From the NCBI GenBank assembly GCA_038203695.1, contig JBBRDQ010000021.1, forward strand, positions 1-39,067: a DNA stretch of 39,067 bases, in the 5' to 3' direction. The stretch is from M3007 sp038203695. Lineage in GTDB: Bacteria > Bacteroidota > Bacteroidia > Chitinophagales > Saprospiraceae. Below, one piece after another: positions 26,969-35,160 of the stretch (within the stretch, counting starts at the first letter, position 1; every line of letters starts with the position of its first letter). Under the pieces are notes generated by a model. That model ran no database searches. It was not told where the DNA came from and saw only the letters and a list, made by a program, of their open reading frames with translations. The translations under genes and the position numbers were made by a program.

Positions 26969-27133
26969 GTTTGGTAAAAGTTGCGTGGTTTGCGTTTTTT
27001 CAGCGGGCGAAGGTACGGCTAAGTTTTTGTTCGGGTGCGGTTACGAAATAGTTTTGATGTTGGCACGGGAATTGTAATTATTTAACAAAAAAACCGGTAT
27101 GTGCGGAAACTTATTTTGCATTTGCCCCGTTAA

Positions 27134-27141
27134 TATCCTTG
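27134..27141 (+). promoter_or_regulatory. candidate promoter element before the 58-residue ORF
   Basis: TATCCTTG is one base from TAnnTTTG, with TTTG at 27115-27118. The 15-base spacing is shorter than the usual 19-21, so this is weak support. Confidence 0.25.
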
Positions 27142-27192
27142 TAAATCAATTATTTAATCCGCTTGACACAAAAGCACAAAAACATTTTAATC

Positions 27193-27369
27193 ATGGCTGA
27201 TCGCATCAGTACTTTCCGTCGCCTTTGGCGCAAATCGCCTTTATTTGTGATCGCATACATTCGTCGTAGTGCGACCCGACAGGCAAAAAAAATCGTTCAG
27301 GTGGACGAATGGAACATCAATTGGCTGGGTGAAGAAATGCGCCCTTTCAATAGTTTGCATGGCAACTAA
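27193..27369 (+). CDS. small basic protein of unknown function (58 residues)
   Basis: Starts MADRISTFRRLWRKSPLFVI. It is rich in Arg/Lys in the first 40 residues (RRSATRQAKKIVQ) and ends with an acidic-aromatic stretch (VDEWNINWLGEEMRPFN). There is no signal peptide or long membrane helix; LFVIAYI is only a short hydrophobic patch. I recognise no family. Support for being real: it stands alone in a gene-sized gap, is preceded by AT-rich promoter-like DNA and is followed 46 bases later by a strong terminator. A TTG start 30 bases upstream (27163) is possible. Confidence 0.55.
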   Translation: MADRISTFRRLWRKSPLFVIAYIRRSATRQAKKIVQVDEWNINWLGEEMRPFNSLHGN

Positions 27370-27415
27370 GATCTAAATTTATGTACCCTACAATGGTTTG
27401 TAAAAACACATTTTG

Positions 27416-27451
27416 AAAAACCTTCCCGTCACCAGCAGGAAGGTTTTTTTT
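27416..27451 (+). terminator. rho-independent terminator after the small ORF
   Basis: AAAAACCTTCC pairs with GGAAGGTTTTT around an 11-base loop and is followed by further Ts. Confidence 0.85.
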
Positions 27452-27483
27452 ATCCTGCAAAATAAGAATTGTACCTAACTTTC

Positions 27484-27514
27484 TGCCCGTTTCATCGAGA
27501 CGGGCATTTTTTTT
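27484..27514 (+). terminator. terminator-like hairpin just upstream of the MBL nuclease gene
   Basis: TGCCCGTTTC pairs with GAGACGGGCA (one U-G wobble) around ATC, followed by eight Ts ending 29 bases before the ATG at 27544. It is either a second terminator of the small ORF or an attenuator within the leader of the nuclease gene. Confidence 0.75.
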
Positions 27515-27543
27515 ACCAGTCCATCCATCACCAGTAACTGCTT

Positions 27544-28968
27544 ATGAAAATCAAATTCTGCGGTGCCGCTCGCGAAGTCACCGGTTCCTGTCACCTGATC
27601 ACCCTCGACGACGGGTTTAAAATTTTACTGGATTGCGGTCTTTACCAGGGTGGCGACGACGACGGACAAGTGTCGGATGGCGGCGGAGCACCGATGCAGG
27701 GATTTAATGAAAAATGGCTGTTCGATCCGTCGGATATTGGTTGCCTGGTCTTGAGCCATGCGCACATTGATCATACCGGCCGGGTGCCTAAACTGGTGGG
27801 CGATGGTTTCGGGGGTAAAATTTACAGCACACACGCTACCCGTGATCTGTGTTCGATCATGCTGCTCGACAGCGCCAAGATCCAGGAAAATGACGCGGAA
27901 TACCATAATAAGAAAAAGCGTTCTGACGAGCCGGCGTTTTCGCCGCTGTACACAGTAGAAAACGTGCAACAGACCATGGAGGAGTTTGTTAGTTTCAACT
28001 ACGAACAATGGTTTGAGATTCATCCCGGCGTGCGGGTTTTGTTTCGCGATGCGGGGCATATCTTGGGCAGCGCAAATGTCACCTTAGAAATTCAGGAAGG
28101 CGGCCGTAGTTGCTATTTTGGTTTCTCCGGGGATATTGGCCGTCCGGGCCGCCCGATTCTGGGTGATCCATTGCCGATGCCGGCACTCGATTACCTGATT
28201 TGTGAAAGTACGTATGGCGACCGCGAACATGAATCGGCACCCAATGAAGCCAACCGGTTCGCCGATATTGTATACCATACCTGTGTGGAAAAAAGGGGGA
28301 AACTCATTATTCCGGCTTTCTCGGTCGGCCGCACCCAGGAAATTGTCTATATGCTGGATCAGATGCAACACGCCGGGAAATTACCGAAAATACCAGTGTA
28401 TATCGACAGTCCATTGGCGGTAAATGCCACGGAGATATTTATCAAACACCCCGAATGTTTCGATGCGGATATCTATCGCTACATGGCCGAGGACGACAAT
28501 CCGTTTGGCTTCAACGGCCTGATCTACGTTCGCAGCACTGAGGAATCAAAAAAACTCAATGACTCTAAGGAACCCTGTATTATTATTTCCGCTTCCGGCA
28601 TGATGAACGCCGGCCGCATTCGCCACCATTTGCTGAATAATATTGAAAACCAGCGCAATACGTTTTTAATCGTAGGGTACTGCGCCCCGTATACGCCTGG
28701 CGGACAACTGCGGGCCGGCGCTAAAAGCCTGTTTATATTAGGGCAAAATAAAAAGGTCATTGCCGATATCGAAGTGATGGATTCCTTTTCAGCGCACGGC
28801 GACCGCGTGGAGATGCTGGAAATGATTCGCAACCAGACGGCATCGGTAAAGAAAATGTGGCTTGTGCACGGTACGCTCGACCGCCAGGAAAAATGGCGCG
28901 ATTACCTGATCGCCAATGGGTTTAAGGAAGTGGGTATTCCGGCTTTAGGAGCGGAGGAAAATTGTTGA
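27544..28968 (+). CDS. MBL-fold beta-CASP RNA-processing nuclease (CPSF73-like)
   Basis: A 474-residue metallo-beta-lactamase-fold hydrolase of the RNA-specific beta-CASP group. The metal motif is SHAHIDHTG with His72, His74, Asp76 and His77; His172 lies in DAGHILGSANV, and an aspartate in FGFSGDIGRPG completes the site. The beta-CASP part has ICESTYGDREHE, IIPAFSVGRTQEIVYML, IDSPLAVNATEIF and IISASGMMNAGRIRHHL, then DSFSAHGDR and WLVHGTLDR. No KH domain or signal peptide is present, so it should act on RNA in the cytoplasm; the exact substrate is unknown. It is monocistronic between terminators. Residues 36-55 form a small Asp/Gly-rich insertion (GGDDDGQVSDGGGAP). Confidence 0.95.
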   Translation: MKIKFCGAAREVTGSCHLITLDDGFKILLDCGLYQGGDDDGQVSDGGGAPMQGFNEKWLFDPSDIGCLVLSHAHIDHTGRVPKLVGDGFGGKIYSTHATRDLCSIMLLDSAKIQENDAEYHNKKKRSDEPAFSPLYTVENVQQTMEEFVSFNYEQWFEIHPGVRVLFRDAGHILGSANVTLEIQEGGRSCYFGFSGDIGRPGRPILGDPLPMPALDYLICESTYGDREHESAPNEANRFADIVYHTCVEKRGKLIIPAFSVGRTQEIVYMLDQMQHAGKLPKIPVYIDSPLAVNATEIFIKHPECFDADIYRYMAEDDNPFGFNGLIYVRSTEESKKLNDSKEPCIIISASGMMNAGRIRHHLLNNIENQRNTFLIVGYCAPYTPGGQLRAGAKSLFILGQNKKVIADIEVMDSFSAHGDRVEMLEMIRNQTASVKKMWLVHGTLDRQEKWRDYLIANGFKEVGIPALGAEENC

Positions 28969-29025
28969 GCAGTTGTGGGTTATGCGTTGGTTTGCATGAG
29001 ATTTAGCATATCCTGCCTGCACTAC

Positions 29026-29062
29026 AAAAAAACTGCCGCGCAATTATGCGCGGCAGTTTTTT
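29026..29062. terminator. bidirectional rho-independent terminator
   Basis: AACTGCCGCGC pairs exactly with GCGCGGCAGTT around AATTAT, with A and T runs extending the stem on both sides. It separates the convergent MBL and DUF7619-type genes. Confidence 0.92.
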
Positions 29063-29076
29063 ATAATCCATAACCG

Positions 29077-31572
29077 CTATTTCAATATGATTTTGCCGGA
29101 GAAGGTCTGGCCGGCTGTCGTATTTATCTTGAAGAAATACAGCCCGGAGGCTACGCCCTGGCGTTCGAAGCGGTATTGTCGACCATTCCAGTTTGCTTGC
29201 CGGATGATCTGCCCGGTTTGATTGGTCAATACGAAAGAAGCTGTACCTACCGATGCCGGCAGTTCAAAGTTGACAACTTCGGCCGCAGGATTCGGGAATA
29301 TCCGCAAAAGCGCTGCGTTGGCTGGTTCCGGATTTACATCGACTACGATAAAGTGATCGCCAATGGTATTGAAAGTGGTATTGGTCAATACCGGTTCGTT
29401 ATAGTCGAAATAGATCGCTGCCTGGTTTTCGATGCGGGTACCGTTGGCCAGGTTTGGCTGCTGGGAAATCCGGAATTTCACAAAGCCGTTTGAACCCAGT
29501 TGATTGGTGCTGCTGTCTGGGAGGAGGATATTATCAAAGCGGAATTGCAGAATATGATCATCCAGTACCGTCATAGCGTACGGATGACTGGCCACCAGCG
29601 GGCGCAAGGATGCTACATCGAGGTATTGCGACAACGTATCCAGCACTACTATTGTGAAAGCCGTATCAGTACCGGTATTTTGAAAGCGAATCAGGTATTC
29701 AAGTGGTGTATTGGCTTCGACTAGGTGATTTGCGCCAACACCTTTTGGAAATACCTGTTTGTCATTCGGGTCGAACGAGCCGATATTTTCCTGGCAATCG
29801 GTGGTGGTAAACGGATTGTCGGAGTTCAAGGCAAATACCGTCACCAATCCCGGAATATTGATGCCACCACAGCCTTCAATTGCGATTGCCGGCATGCCAC
29901 CCCATGGATGATTCGGCTCTTCTTCGGTTTGCAGCCGCCAAGTGGCACCGTTCGCTGGTACCGTGATGTCTTTTGTATTGCCTGGTGTAAGTTGGAACGT
30001 ACCGTTCTGGTACATAATCACGTCTTCTACGACTACGAAATCAAGGGCTTGTACCATACCACCCGTACCGATATTGGTGATATGCAGCCGCACCGAATCT
30101 CCATCGCACGCGCCGCTCAATTGTACATCACCACCTGACCAGAGCGAATCGGTGCTGCAAAGATCATTCGGTAGTACATCCGCTGTGCTGCAATGCGTAG
30201 CCCCTAGTGGCGCTTCACAGTTCAGGATAAAATCAATGATAAAATTGGTACAAGCGCCAGGCACCAGGGTGCCGATCGGAAAGGCATAGGTATTCGGACC
30301 GGTATTGATGCCCGGAATGGAACTGGTCGTAAAATTAAAGTAAGGGTCAAGTTGCACATTCACCGATACATTCGAGACGGACTGCGTGCTCAGATTGCAC
30401 ACCTGCGCCGTGTAACGATTCTCCAAGCAACGGCGTACTTGTGGCGTGGAAAGTCCAACGGATAACAGCGGACAATTGCCTTCCAAATGCACTGGAATAT
30501 CTTGGATGGCGAAGACGGTACCCGGCGGATTTGGTGAAATGGTGTAGACCGATTGACAATTCTGTCCGTAGTTAACGGGGGTCACTATCTCAATGTATGC
30601 CAGCGTATCTGCCGTCGGAAATACCAGCAGATAATGACCGGAATTGTCCGTCTGTGCTTCCGCAATATAACCAGTTACAGCACTGGTGCCTTTGACGTGC
30701 CAGTTTGCCAGGGGTGCTTCGCCGGCTTCACGCGCACAATTGTCCGATGTATCGGCATAAACATCTCCCTGGACCCACGCAGCCGACAAAACTTCAATGT
30801 GTTGTATATATGAGTACCCATTGTTACTCTGCGAATAATAGGTTGAAAAATTAGTAGGAGCCGGGTCAGTGGGCGTAAGTTTAACAACCGTTGGAGACCA
30901 TGGAGCCGGTGTGCCATTCGCAGAAACGGTCGGGCCGATCAAATTTGCCAGACTGCCGGGAGTAGCGTCCGGATTCGGATTCGGTACTTCAGTTACTGCA
31001 CCCGCCGGATCATAGACACACGAGTTAATGATCGACCAGGTACGTAGTATCTGGGTCTTTTGCTCGGCAGGCAGCCATATCACCTGATCGTGATAAGATG
31101 AAGCCATAGATTCACAATCTACCCCGTAAAAAGTAGGCTGTCCGAAAAGGCCGATCGGTGTACCTGCTACGACCGTAACGTCATTTGGAAACTTGACAAA
31201 GTACGATTGTGTGTAAATGACCGTAATATTCTGGGTGCAACTGGCAGAATTAGCACTACAGTCGGTCGCCAGAAAGGTGCGGGTAATGGAGCCGTAATTG
31301 CAGACCGTATTAAACGATGCATAAGAGGCTGTTTTCACAATCGACTGCATACAGCAGTCATCAGTTGGTTCTCCGTAAGCCAACAGGGAAGGGTCAAAAT
31401 TTTCGCAGCTCACGGTAATATTAGCGGTTGGGCACACCGGAGGCGTTACATCAGGATTGCATTGTGCCCGCAATCCAAGACCCGATAGCAAAAGCAAACA
31501 GAGCAAGGCCAGTCGCCCGATAGCAGGATGCAAGGGTTGATGAAATGGGTAAACATGTTGTTGACTTGTCAT
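29077..31572 (-). CDS. T9SS-exported adhesin-like protein with DUF7619-type domain
   Basis: An 831-residue secreted protein. I chose the start at 31572 (MTSQQHVYPFHQPLHPAIGR then LALLCLLLLSGLGLRAQ, a signal peptide); upstream in-frame starts add non-signal sequence. Residues about 40-130 are HYR-like and Cys-rich (PPVCPTANITVSCENF, ATDCSANSASCTQNITV). A SdrD-B/CnaB-like domain follows (GDVYADTSDNCAREAGEAPL, DNSGHYLLVFP). About 590-730 form the DUF7619-type domain (SFDPNDKQVFPKGVG, PLEYLIRFQNTGTDTAF, AIYFDYNEPVLTNTTFNTIG). The last 75 residues are a T9SS sorting domain (LRIFPNPAAEVVNFELP, GLYFFKIN, SGKIILK). No enzymatic motif is visible; a cell-surface structural or adhesive role is inferred. 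Confidence 0.88.
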   Translation of the reverse strand: MTSQQHVYPFHQPLHPAIGRLALLCLLLLSGLGLRAQCNPDVTPPVCPTANITVSCENFDPSLLAYGEPTDDCCMQSIVKTASYASFNTVCNYGSITRTFLATDCSANSASCTQNITVIYTQSYFVKFPNDVTVVAGTPIGLFGQPTFYGVDCESMASSYHDQVIWLPAEQKTQILRTWSIINSCVYDPAGAVTEVPNPNPDATPGSLANLIGPTVSANGTPAPWSPTVVKLTPTDPAPTNFSTYYSQSNNGYSYIQHIEVLSAAWVQGDVYADTSDNCAREAGEAPLANWHVKGTSAVTGYIAEAQTDNSGHYLLVFPTADTLAYIEIVTPVNYGQNCQSVYTISPNPPGTVFAIQDIPVHLEGNCPLLSVGLSTPQVRRCLENRYTAQVCNLSTQSVSNVSVNVQLDPYFNFTTSSIPGINTGPNTYAFPIGTLVPGACTNFIIDFILNCEAPLGATHCSTADVLPNDLCSTDSLWSGGDVQLSGACDGDSVRLHITNIGTGGMVQALDFVVVEDVIMYQNGTFQLTPGNTKDITVPANGATWRLQTEEEPNHPWGGMPAIAIEGCGGINIPGLVTVFALNSDNPFTTTDCQENIGSFDPNDKQVFPKGVGANHLVEANTPLEYLIRFQNTGTDTAFTIVVLDTLSQYLDVASLRPLVASHPYAMTVLDDHILQFRFDNILLPDSSTNQLGSNGFVKFRISQQPNLANGTRIENQAAIYFDYNEPVLTNTTFNTIGDHFIVVDVNPEPANAALLRIFPNPAAEVVNFELPASVGTASFVLTNQTGQIIRQANWNGRQYRFERQGVASGLYFFKINTTAGQTFSGKIILK

Positions 31573-31898
31573 GGCATTTAGATTTGTGATGGACCATCGG
31601 ATGGATAAATGCCAGCATTTATTCATCCGATGATTCTTAGTTAAAGGAAAGGGCTGACCGGTCAGCGAGTAATTTCGATCAATATTTTTTCGACAGTACA
31701 AAAGTGCGGCAGTACAACCACCCAGTCAAAGACAAATTTTCGATTTTGTAGTCTTATTTTTTGTCGTTTTATAATTTTTGATATTGATAATCAATTAATT
31801 AGATATTTTTTGTTGAATATAATACGGTATTTTTTAAAATTTGCCGCTGATAAAAACCAAACCATAAAGATAAGAATCCCGTTTCTGCCAGGATACAC
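31573..31898. other. AT-rich divergent promoter region
   Basis: These 326 bases separate two divergent genes; 31735-31860 is strongly AT-rich compared with the neighbourhood. TAAAATTTG at about 31836 is near the TAnnTTTG consensus for the plus strand. No gene or repeat is seen. Confidence 0.45.
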
Positions 31899-33284
31899 AT
31901 GCAAAAAAGTACGCTTTACCAACTGATACGTTCGTTTGCACCTGTAGAAGTACGGGAAATCCGAAAGTTTCTACACGCTCCGTTTTTCAACCAACGGCAG
32001 GATGTGATCGATCTTTTCGACTACATGCTCACGATGGCGGGTGCCGACAAAGCAATGGTATGGAGGCAATTGTTCGGCAACGCACCGCTGGAAGACCAGA
32101 AATTACGGCTCCTGATGAGTTACCTGCACCGTTTGCTGGAGCAATACCTGACGGTACGGGAACTGATGGATGATGACCGCACAAGTCGCCTTTTTCTAGC
32201 CAAGGCGTATCGCAAGCGCCAGCTGCCCGACGCGTTTAGCCGAGTGCAAAAAGACCTGTTGAAAAGCCTGGAAAGCGGATCGCTGCGCAATGCGCAATAC
32301 CATGAATTTACGTACGATCTGGCCTGGGAAAACCACCAGTTGACATTTGCCAATAAACCGACCGATGCGGCGCAGCTCCGGGCTTTATCCGACGCTGCTG
32401 ATGGTGTGTATCTGACCCAGAAGTTACGGCTTATTTGCCTGCTGGCAGCGCACCAATCCGTTTACCAGTCGGAAGGAACGATTGACCGCGAAGCGGAAAT
32501 AATTGCATTGGCCGATCGTCCGGAATGGAAAAATCAACCCGCCATTGCCGTATACAGGCACTGTTACCAAATGCTGCGACATCCGGTTGAAGAAGCGCAT
32601 TTTCAGAATTTCAAAGCACTTTTACTCGGTCAGTCGGCCTGCTTTTCAGCCGAGGAAATGTACGGGTTGTCTATTCTGGCCATCAATTACTGTGTACGGC
32701 GACTGAATGCCGGCGAGGAGACGTATTTCCGCGAAGCGCTGGATCTCTATAAAAAAGGGCTGGAAGAAGCATATTTATTTGAAAATGGGGTGCTTTCCCG
32801 GTTTACCTACCACAATATCGTAGCGGCAGGACTGCATACCCGGGAACTCGATTGGGTGCGTTATTTTATCAATACTTACAAAAACCGGTTGGAAAAACAG
32901 TACCGCGAGAGTTCGTTCAGTTTCAACCTGGCCCGGTTGGAATATGCCAAACGCAACTTCGATTCTGTCCTGGAATTGCTTCAACACGCCAATTACCGCG
33001 ATCCGCTCCTGAATCTGGCAGCCAAAACCTTACTGCTTAAAACCTACTACGAAACAGAAGAACACGATTTGCTGGACTCTCACCTTACAGCCATGCGCAA
33101 CTATATCCAGCGCAAGGACGTGCTCGGTTACCATCGCACCAATTACCTGAATATCATCCGTTACACGGAGAAACTCCTGAAAATTAATTTTCTGGATAAA
33201 ATGGGCGTATCGCAATTGAGAGAGGCGATCGATAGAGAAGATGTGCTCACCGAAAAAGCATTTTTCAGAAAGGTACTGGAATAG
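31899..33284 (+). CDS. conserved-looking all-helical protein of unknown function
   Basis: A 461-residue cytoplasmic protein starting MQKSTLYQLIRSFAPVEVRE. It has no signal peptide or membrane helix. The sequence is almost wholly amphipathic helix, with TPR-like patterns in the C-terminal half (FNLARLEYAKRNFDSVLELL, LAAKTLLLKTYYETEEHDLL). An N-terminal segment (LSPxE-like EVREIRKFLHAPFFNQRQDVI) resembles the start of uncharacterised proteins common in Saprospiria genomes. The protein is Arg- and Leu-rich, which fits a scaffold. Partners and function are unknown. It is followed 122 bases later by the serine hydrolase gene on the same strand; cotranscription is possible. Confidence 0.75.
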   Translation: MQKSTLYQLIRSFAPVEVREIRKFLHAPFFNQRQDVIDLFDYMLTMAGADKAMVWRQLFGNAPLEDQKLRLLMSYLHRLLEQYLTVRELMDDDRTSRLFLAKAYRKRQLPDAFSRVQKDLLKSLESGSLRNAQYHEFTYDLAWENHQLTFANKPTDAAQLRALSDAADGVYLTQKLRLICLLAAHQSVYQSEGTIDREAEIIALADRPEWKNQPAIAVYRHCYQMLRHPVEEAHFQNFKALLLGQSACFSAEEMYGLSILAINYCVRRLNAGEETYFREALDLYKKGLEEAYLFENGVLSRFTYHNIVAAGLHTRELDWVRYFINTYKNRLEKQYRESSFSFNLARLEYAKRNFDSVLELLQHANYRDPLLNLAAKTLLLKTYYETEEHDLLDSHLTAMRNYIQRKDVLGYHRTNYLNIIRYTEKLLKINFLDKMGVSQLREAIDREDVLTEKAFFRKVLE

Positions 33285-33406
33285 CCATTGTATTTCTTTA
33301 TGAAGAGGATACACTACTACTCTGTCCCGAGCACTCCGTCGTTCGTCGAATCTTCTTGCACATCTCTGCCTAAGTAGTCCTTTTTGCGCCATAAAACATC
33401 CCTGTT

Positions 33407-35065
33407 ATGCGATACCTATTTTCCTTTTCACTTTTTTTATTGCTGTTTTCAAGTACCGCCGCGTTCGCGCAAACGGACTACACCGCCAAATTTGATCCGA
33501 TTGTGCAGGCAGTGTTTACCCCCGAATTGCCCGGCTGTGCGGTCGTCGTTACCCAGAAAGGCACCGTGTTGTACCAAAAAGCCTTCGGCATGGCCAATCT
33601 TGAATTAAACGTGCCGATGCAACCCGATATGGTATTCCGCATCGGGTCAGTCACCAAACAGTTCACGGCGATGGCTATTTTGCAACTGGTCGAACAAGGC
33701 AAACTCGGCCTGCAGGACGACCTGACCAAATACGTGCCCGACTATCCGAACCAGGGCAAACGCATTACGGTCGAACAATTGCTACAGCATACGTCCGGCA
33801 TTAAAAATTACACCGATATGCTGGAATGGACGGCGGAAGTGCAGACCAAAGACCTTACGCCGATGCAATTAATCGATTTATTTAAAAACCAGGACCTGGA
33901 TTTCGAGCCAGGTACGCAATGGAATTACAGCAATTCGGGCTATATTTTACTGGGTTATATCATCGAAAAGGTATCGGGACAGTCTTATGGCGATTACCTG
34001 ACCGCACACTTTTTTAAACCACTGGGGATGAAAAATTCCTATTACGGCGGCAATAACAACCAGGTAATACCCAAGCGATTGACCGGTTATAAAAGAGATG
34101 TCGGCAGTGTTGAAAACGCAAACTACCTGAGTATGACCCAACCATATGCCGCCGGCTCGATTCTTTCTACCGTTGGAGATTTAGCGATCTGGACCAAAGC
34201 AATGCATACCGGTAAAGTGGTGAAAAAAGATCTTTTTCAAAAAGCCATCACGCCCTGCATTTTACCCGATGGTACCGATACAAAATATGGTTATGGACTT
34301 TCCATTGGCACGATTCAAGGCAGTCCGACAGTGGAACACAGTGGCGGCATTCATGGCTTCCGCAGTGATTTAATCTATTTGCCTAAAGAGGACATTTGCG
34401 TGGCCGTAATGACGAATAGCGAGTTCAATTCACCCGGTGATGTAGCGGCCAGGTTGGCAGCGGCTGCGATCGGGAAAACATACACCCCGCCGGCTATCAC
34501 GTTGACTACTAAGGCGTTAGCGGAATATATAGGCGTGTATCAAGATGAAAAAAAGATGGATCGTGTGATTACGCTGGAAGGGAATGGGCTGTACTGGCAG
34601 CGGACGGGAGGTAGTAGATTAAAAATTGTGCCGTATGCACCCGATCAGTTTTATTTTGAAAATGCGCTGACTATGGTGACCTTCATACGAGATGACAAAA
34701 CCAAAGCGATTATCCAGGCCATAATCAGCGACCGTACGTCGGACAAAAAAATATTAATCAAAACGGATAAAAGCGCGCCCGAACCCCGCCAGGAAATACG
34801 GGTAGCAGCAGCGCAACTCGACAAATATGCCGGCCAATATGAATTGGCACCCGGGTTTATACTCACGATTTCTAGTAAAGACGGGCAGCTGTTTGGACAG
34901 GCTACCGGCCAGCCGCAGTTTGAAATGTTTGCGGAAACAGCAACACACTTTTTCCTGAAAGTTACAGAAGCCGCTGCCGACTTTGTAGTCGATGCTGCCG
35001 GCGCGGTCAATCAACTGATCTGGAATCAGGGCGGACAAACAATGACTGCCAAGCGCGTGAAGTAA
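33407..35065 (+). CDS. exported serine beta-lactamase/esterase-family hydrolase
   Basis: A 552-residue protein with a Sec signal (MRYLFSFSLFLLLFSSTAAFA, cleavage before Q22). The beta-lactamase fold spans about 30-370 with Ser81-x-x-Lys84 (IGSVTKQFTAMA), Tyr174-Ser-Asn176 (WNYSNSGYILLGY) and His311-Ser-Gly-Gly (VEHSGGIHGFRSD), the catalytic motifs of class C-like enzymes and related esterases and peptidases. About 385-550 form two beta-rich C-terminal segments similar to the lipocalin-like tails often attached to these hydrolases (YIGVYQDEKKMDRVITLEG, KYAGQYELAPGFILTI). It lacks a T9SS tail, so it should be periplasmic. The substrate is unknown; D-peptides or esters are more likely than antibiotics. 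Confidence 0.92.
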   Translation: MRYLFSFSLFLLLFSSTAAFAQTDYTAKFDPIVQAVFTPELPGCAVVVTQKGTVLYQKAFGMANLELNVPMQPDMVFRIGSVTKQFTAMAILQLVEQGKLGLQDDLTKYVPDYPNQGKRITVEQLLQHTSGIKNYTDMLEWTAEVQTKDLTPMQLIDLFKNQDLDFEPGTQWNYSNSGYILLGYIIEKVSGQSYGDYLTAHFFKPLGMKNSYYGGNNNQVIPKRLTGYKRDVGSVENANYLSMTQPYAAGSILSTVGDLAIWTKAMHTGKVVKKDLFQKAITPCILPDGTDTKYGYGLSIGTIQGSPTVEHSGGIHGFRSDLIYLPKEDICVAVMTNSEFNSPGDVAARLAAAAIGKTYTPPAITLTTKALAEYIGVYQDEKKMDRVITLEGNGLYWQRTGGSRLKIVPYAPDQFYFENALTMVTFIRDDKTKAIIQAIISDRTSDKKILIKTDKSAPEPRQEIRVAAAQLDKYAGQYELAPGFILTISSKDGQLFGQATGQPQFEMFAETATHFFLKVTEAAADFVVDAAGAVNQLIWNQGGQTMTAKRVK

Positions 35066-35068
35066 CCA

Positions 35069-35092
35069 TACCGGCGGCTTCAGCCGCCGGTA
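35069..35092 (+). terminator. GC-rich hairpin after the serine hydrolase gene
   Basis: TACCGGCGGC, loop TTCA, GCCGCCGGTA: a perfect 10-bp stem four bases after the stop. Confidence 0.7.
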
Positions 35093-35093
35093 C

Positions 35094-35139
35094 ATAACAA
35101 GAGCGGCCCACTGGAATTCCAGTGGGCCGCTCTTGTTAT
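35094..35139. terminator. 46-bp perfect palindrome between convergent serine hydrolase and metK genes
   Basis: ATAACAAGAGCGGCCCACTGG is followed by AATT and its exact reverse complement, then TTTTT on the plus strand. Position and symmetry fit a bidirectional terminator. Confidence 0.88.
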
Positions 35140-35160
35140 TTTTCCAGATGCAGCAAAACC

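Noticed and set aside
27163..27543. tRNA or other small RNA gene
   Set aside because: No cloverleaf could be formed; the hairpins are simple terminators.
33407..35065. Antibiotic resistance beta-lactamase
   Set aside because: The SxxK/YxN/HSGG motifs are shared by many esterases and peptidases, and the C-terminal extension is unlike AmpC.
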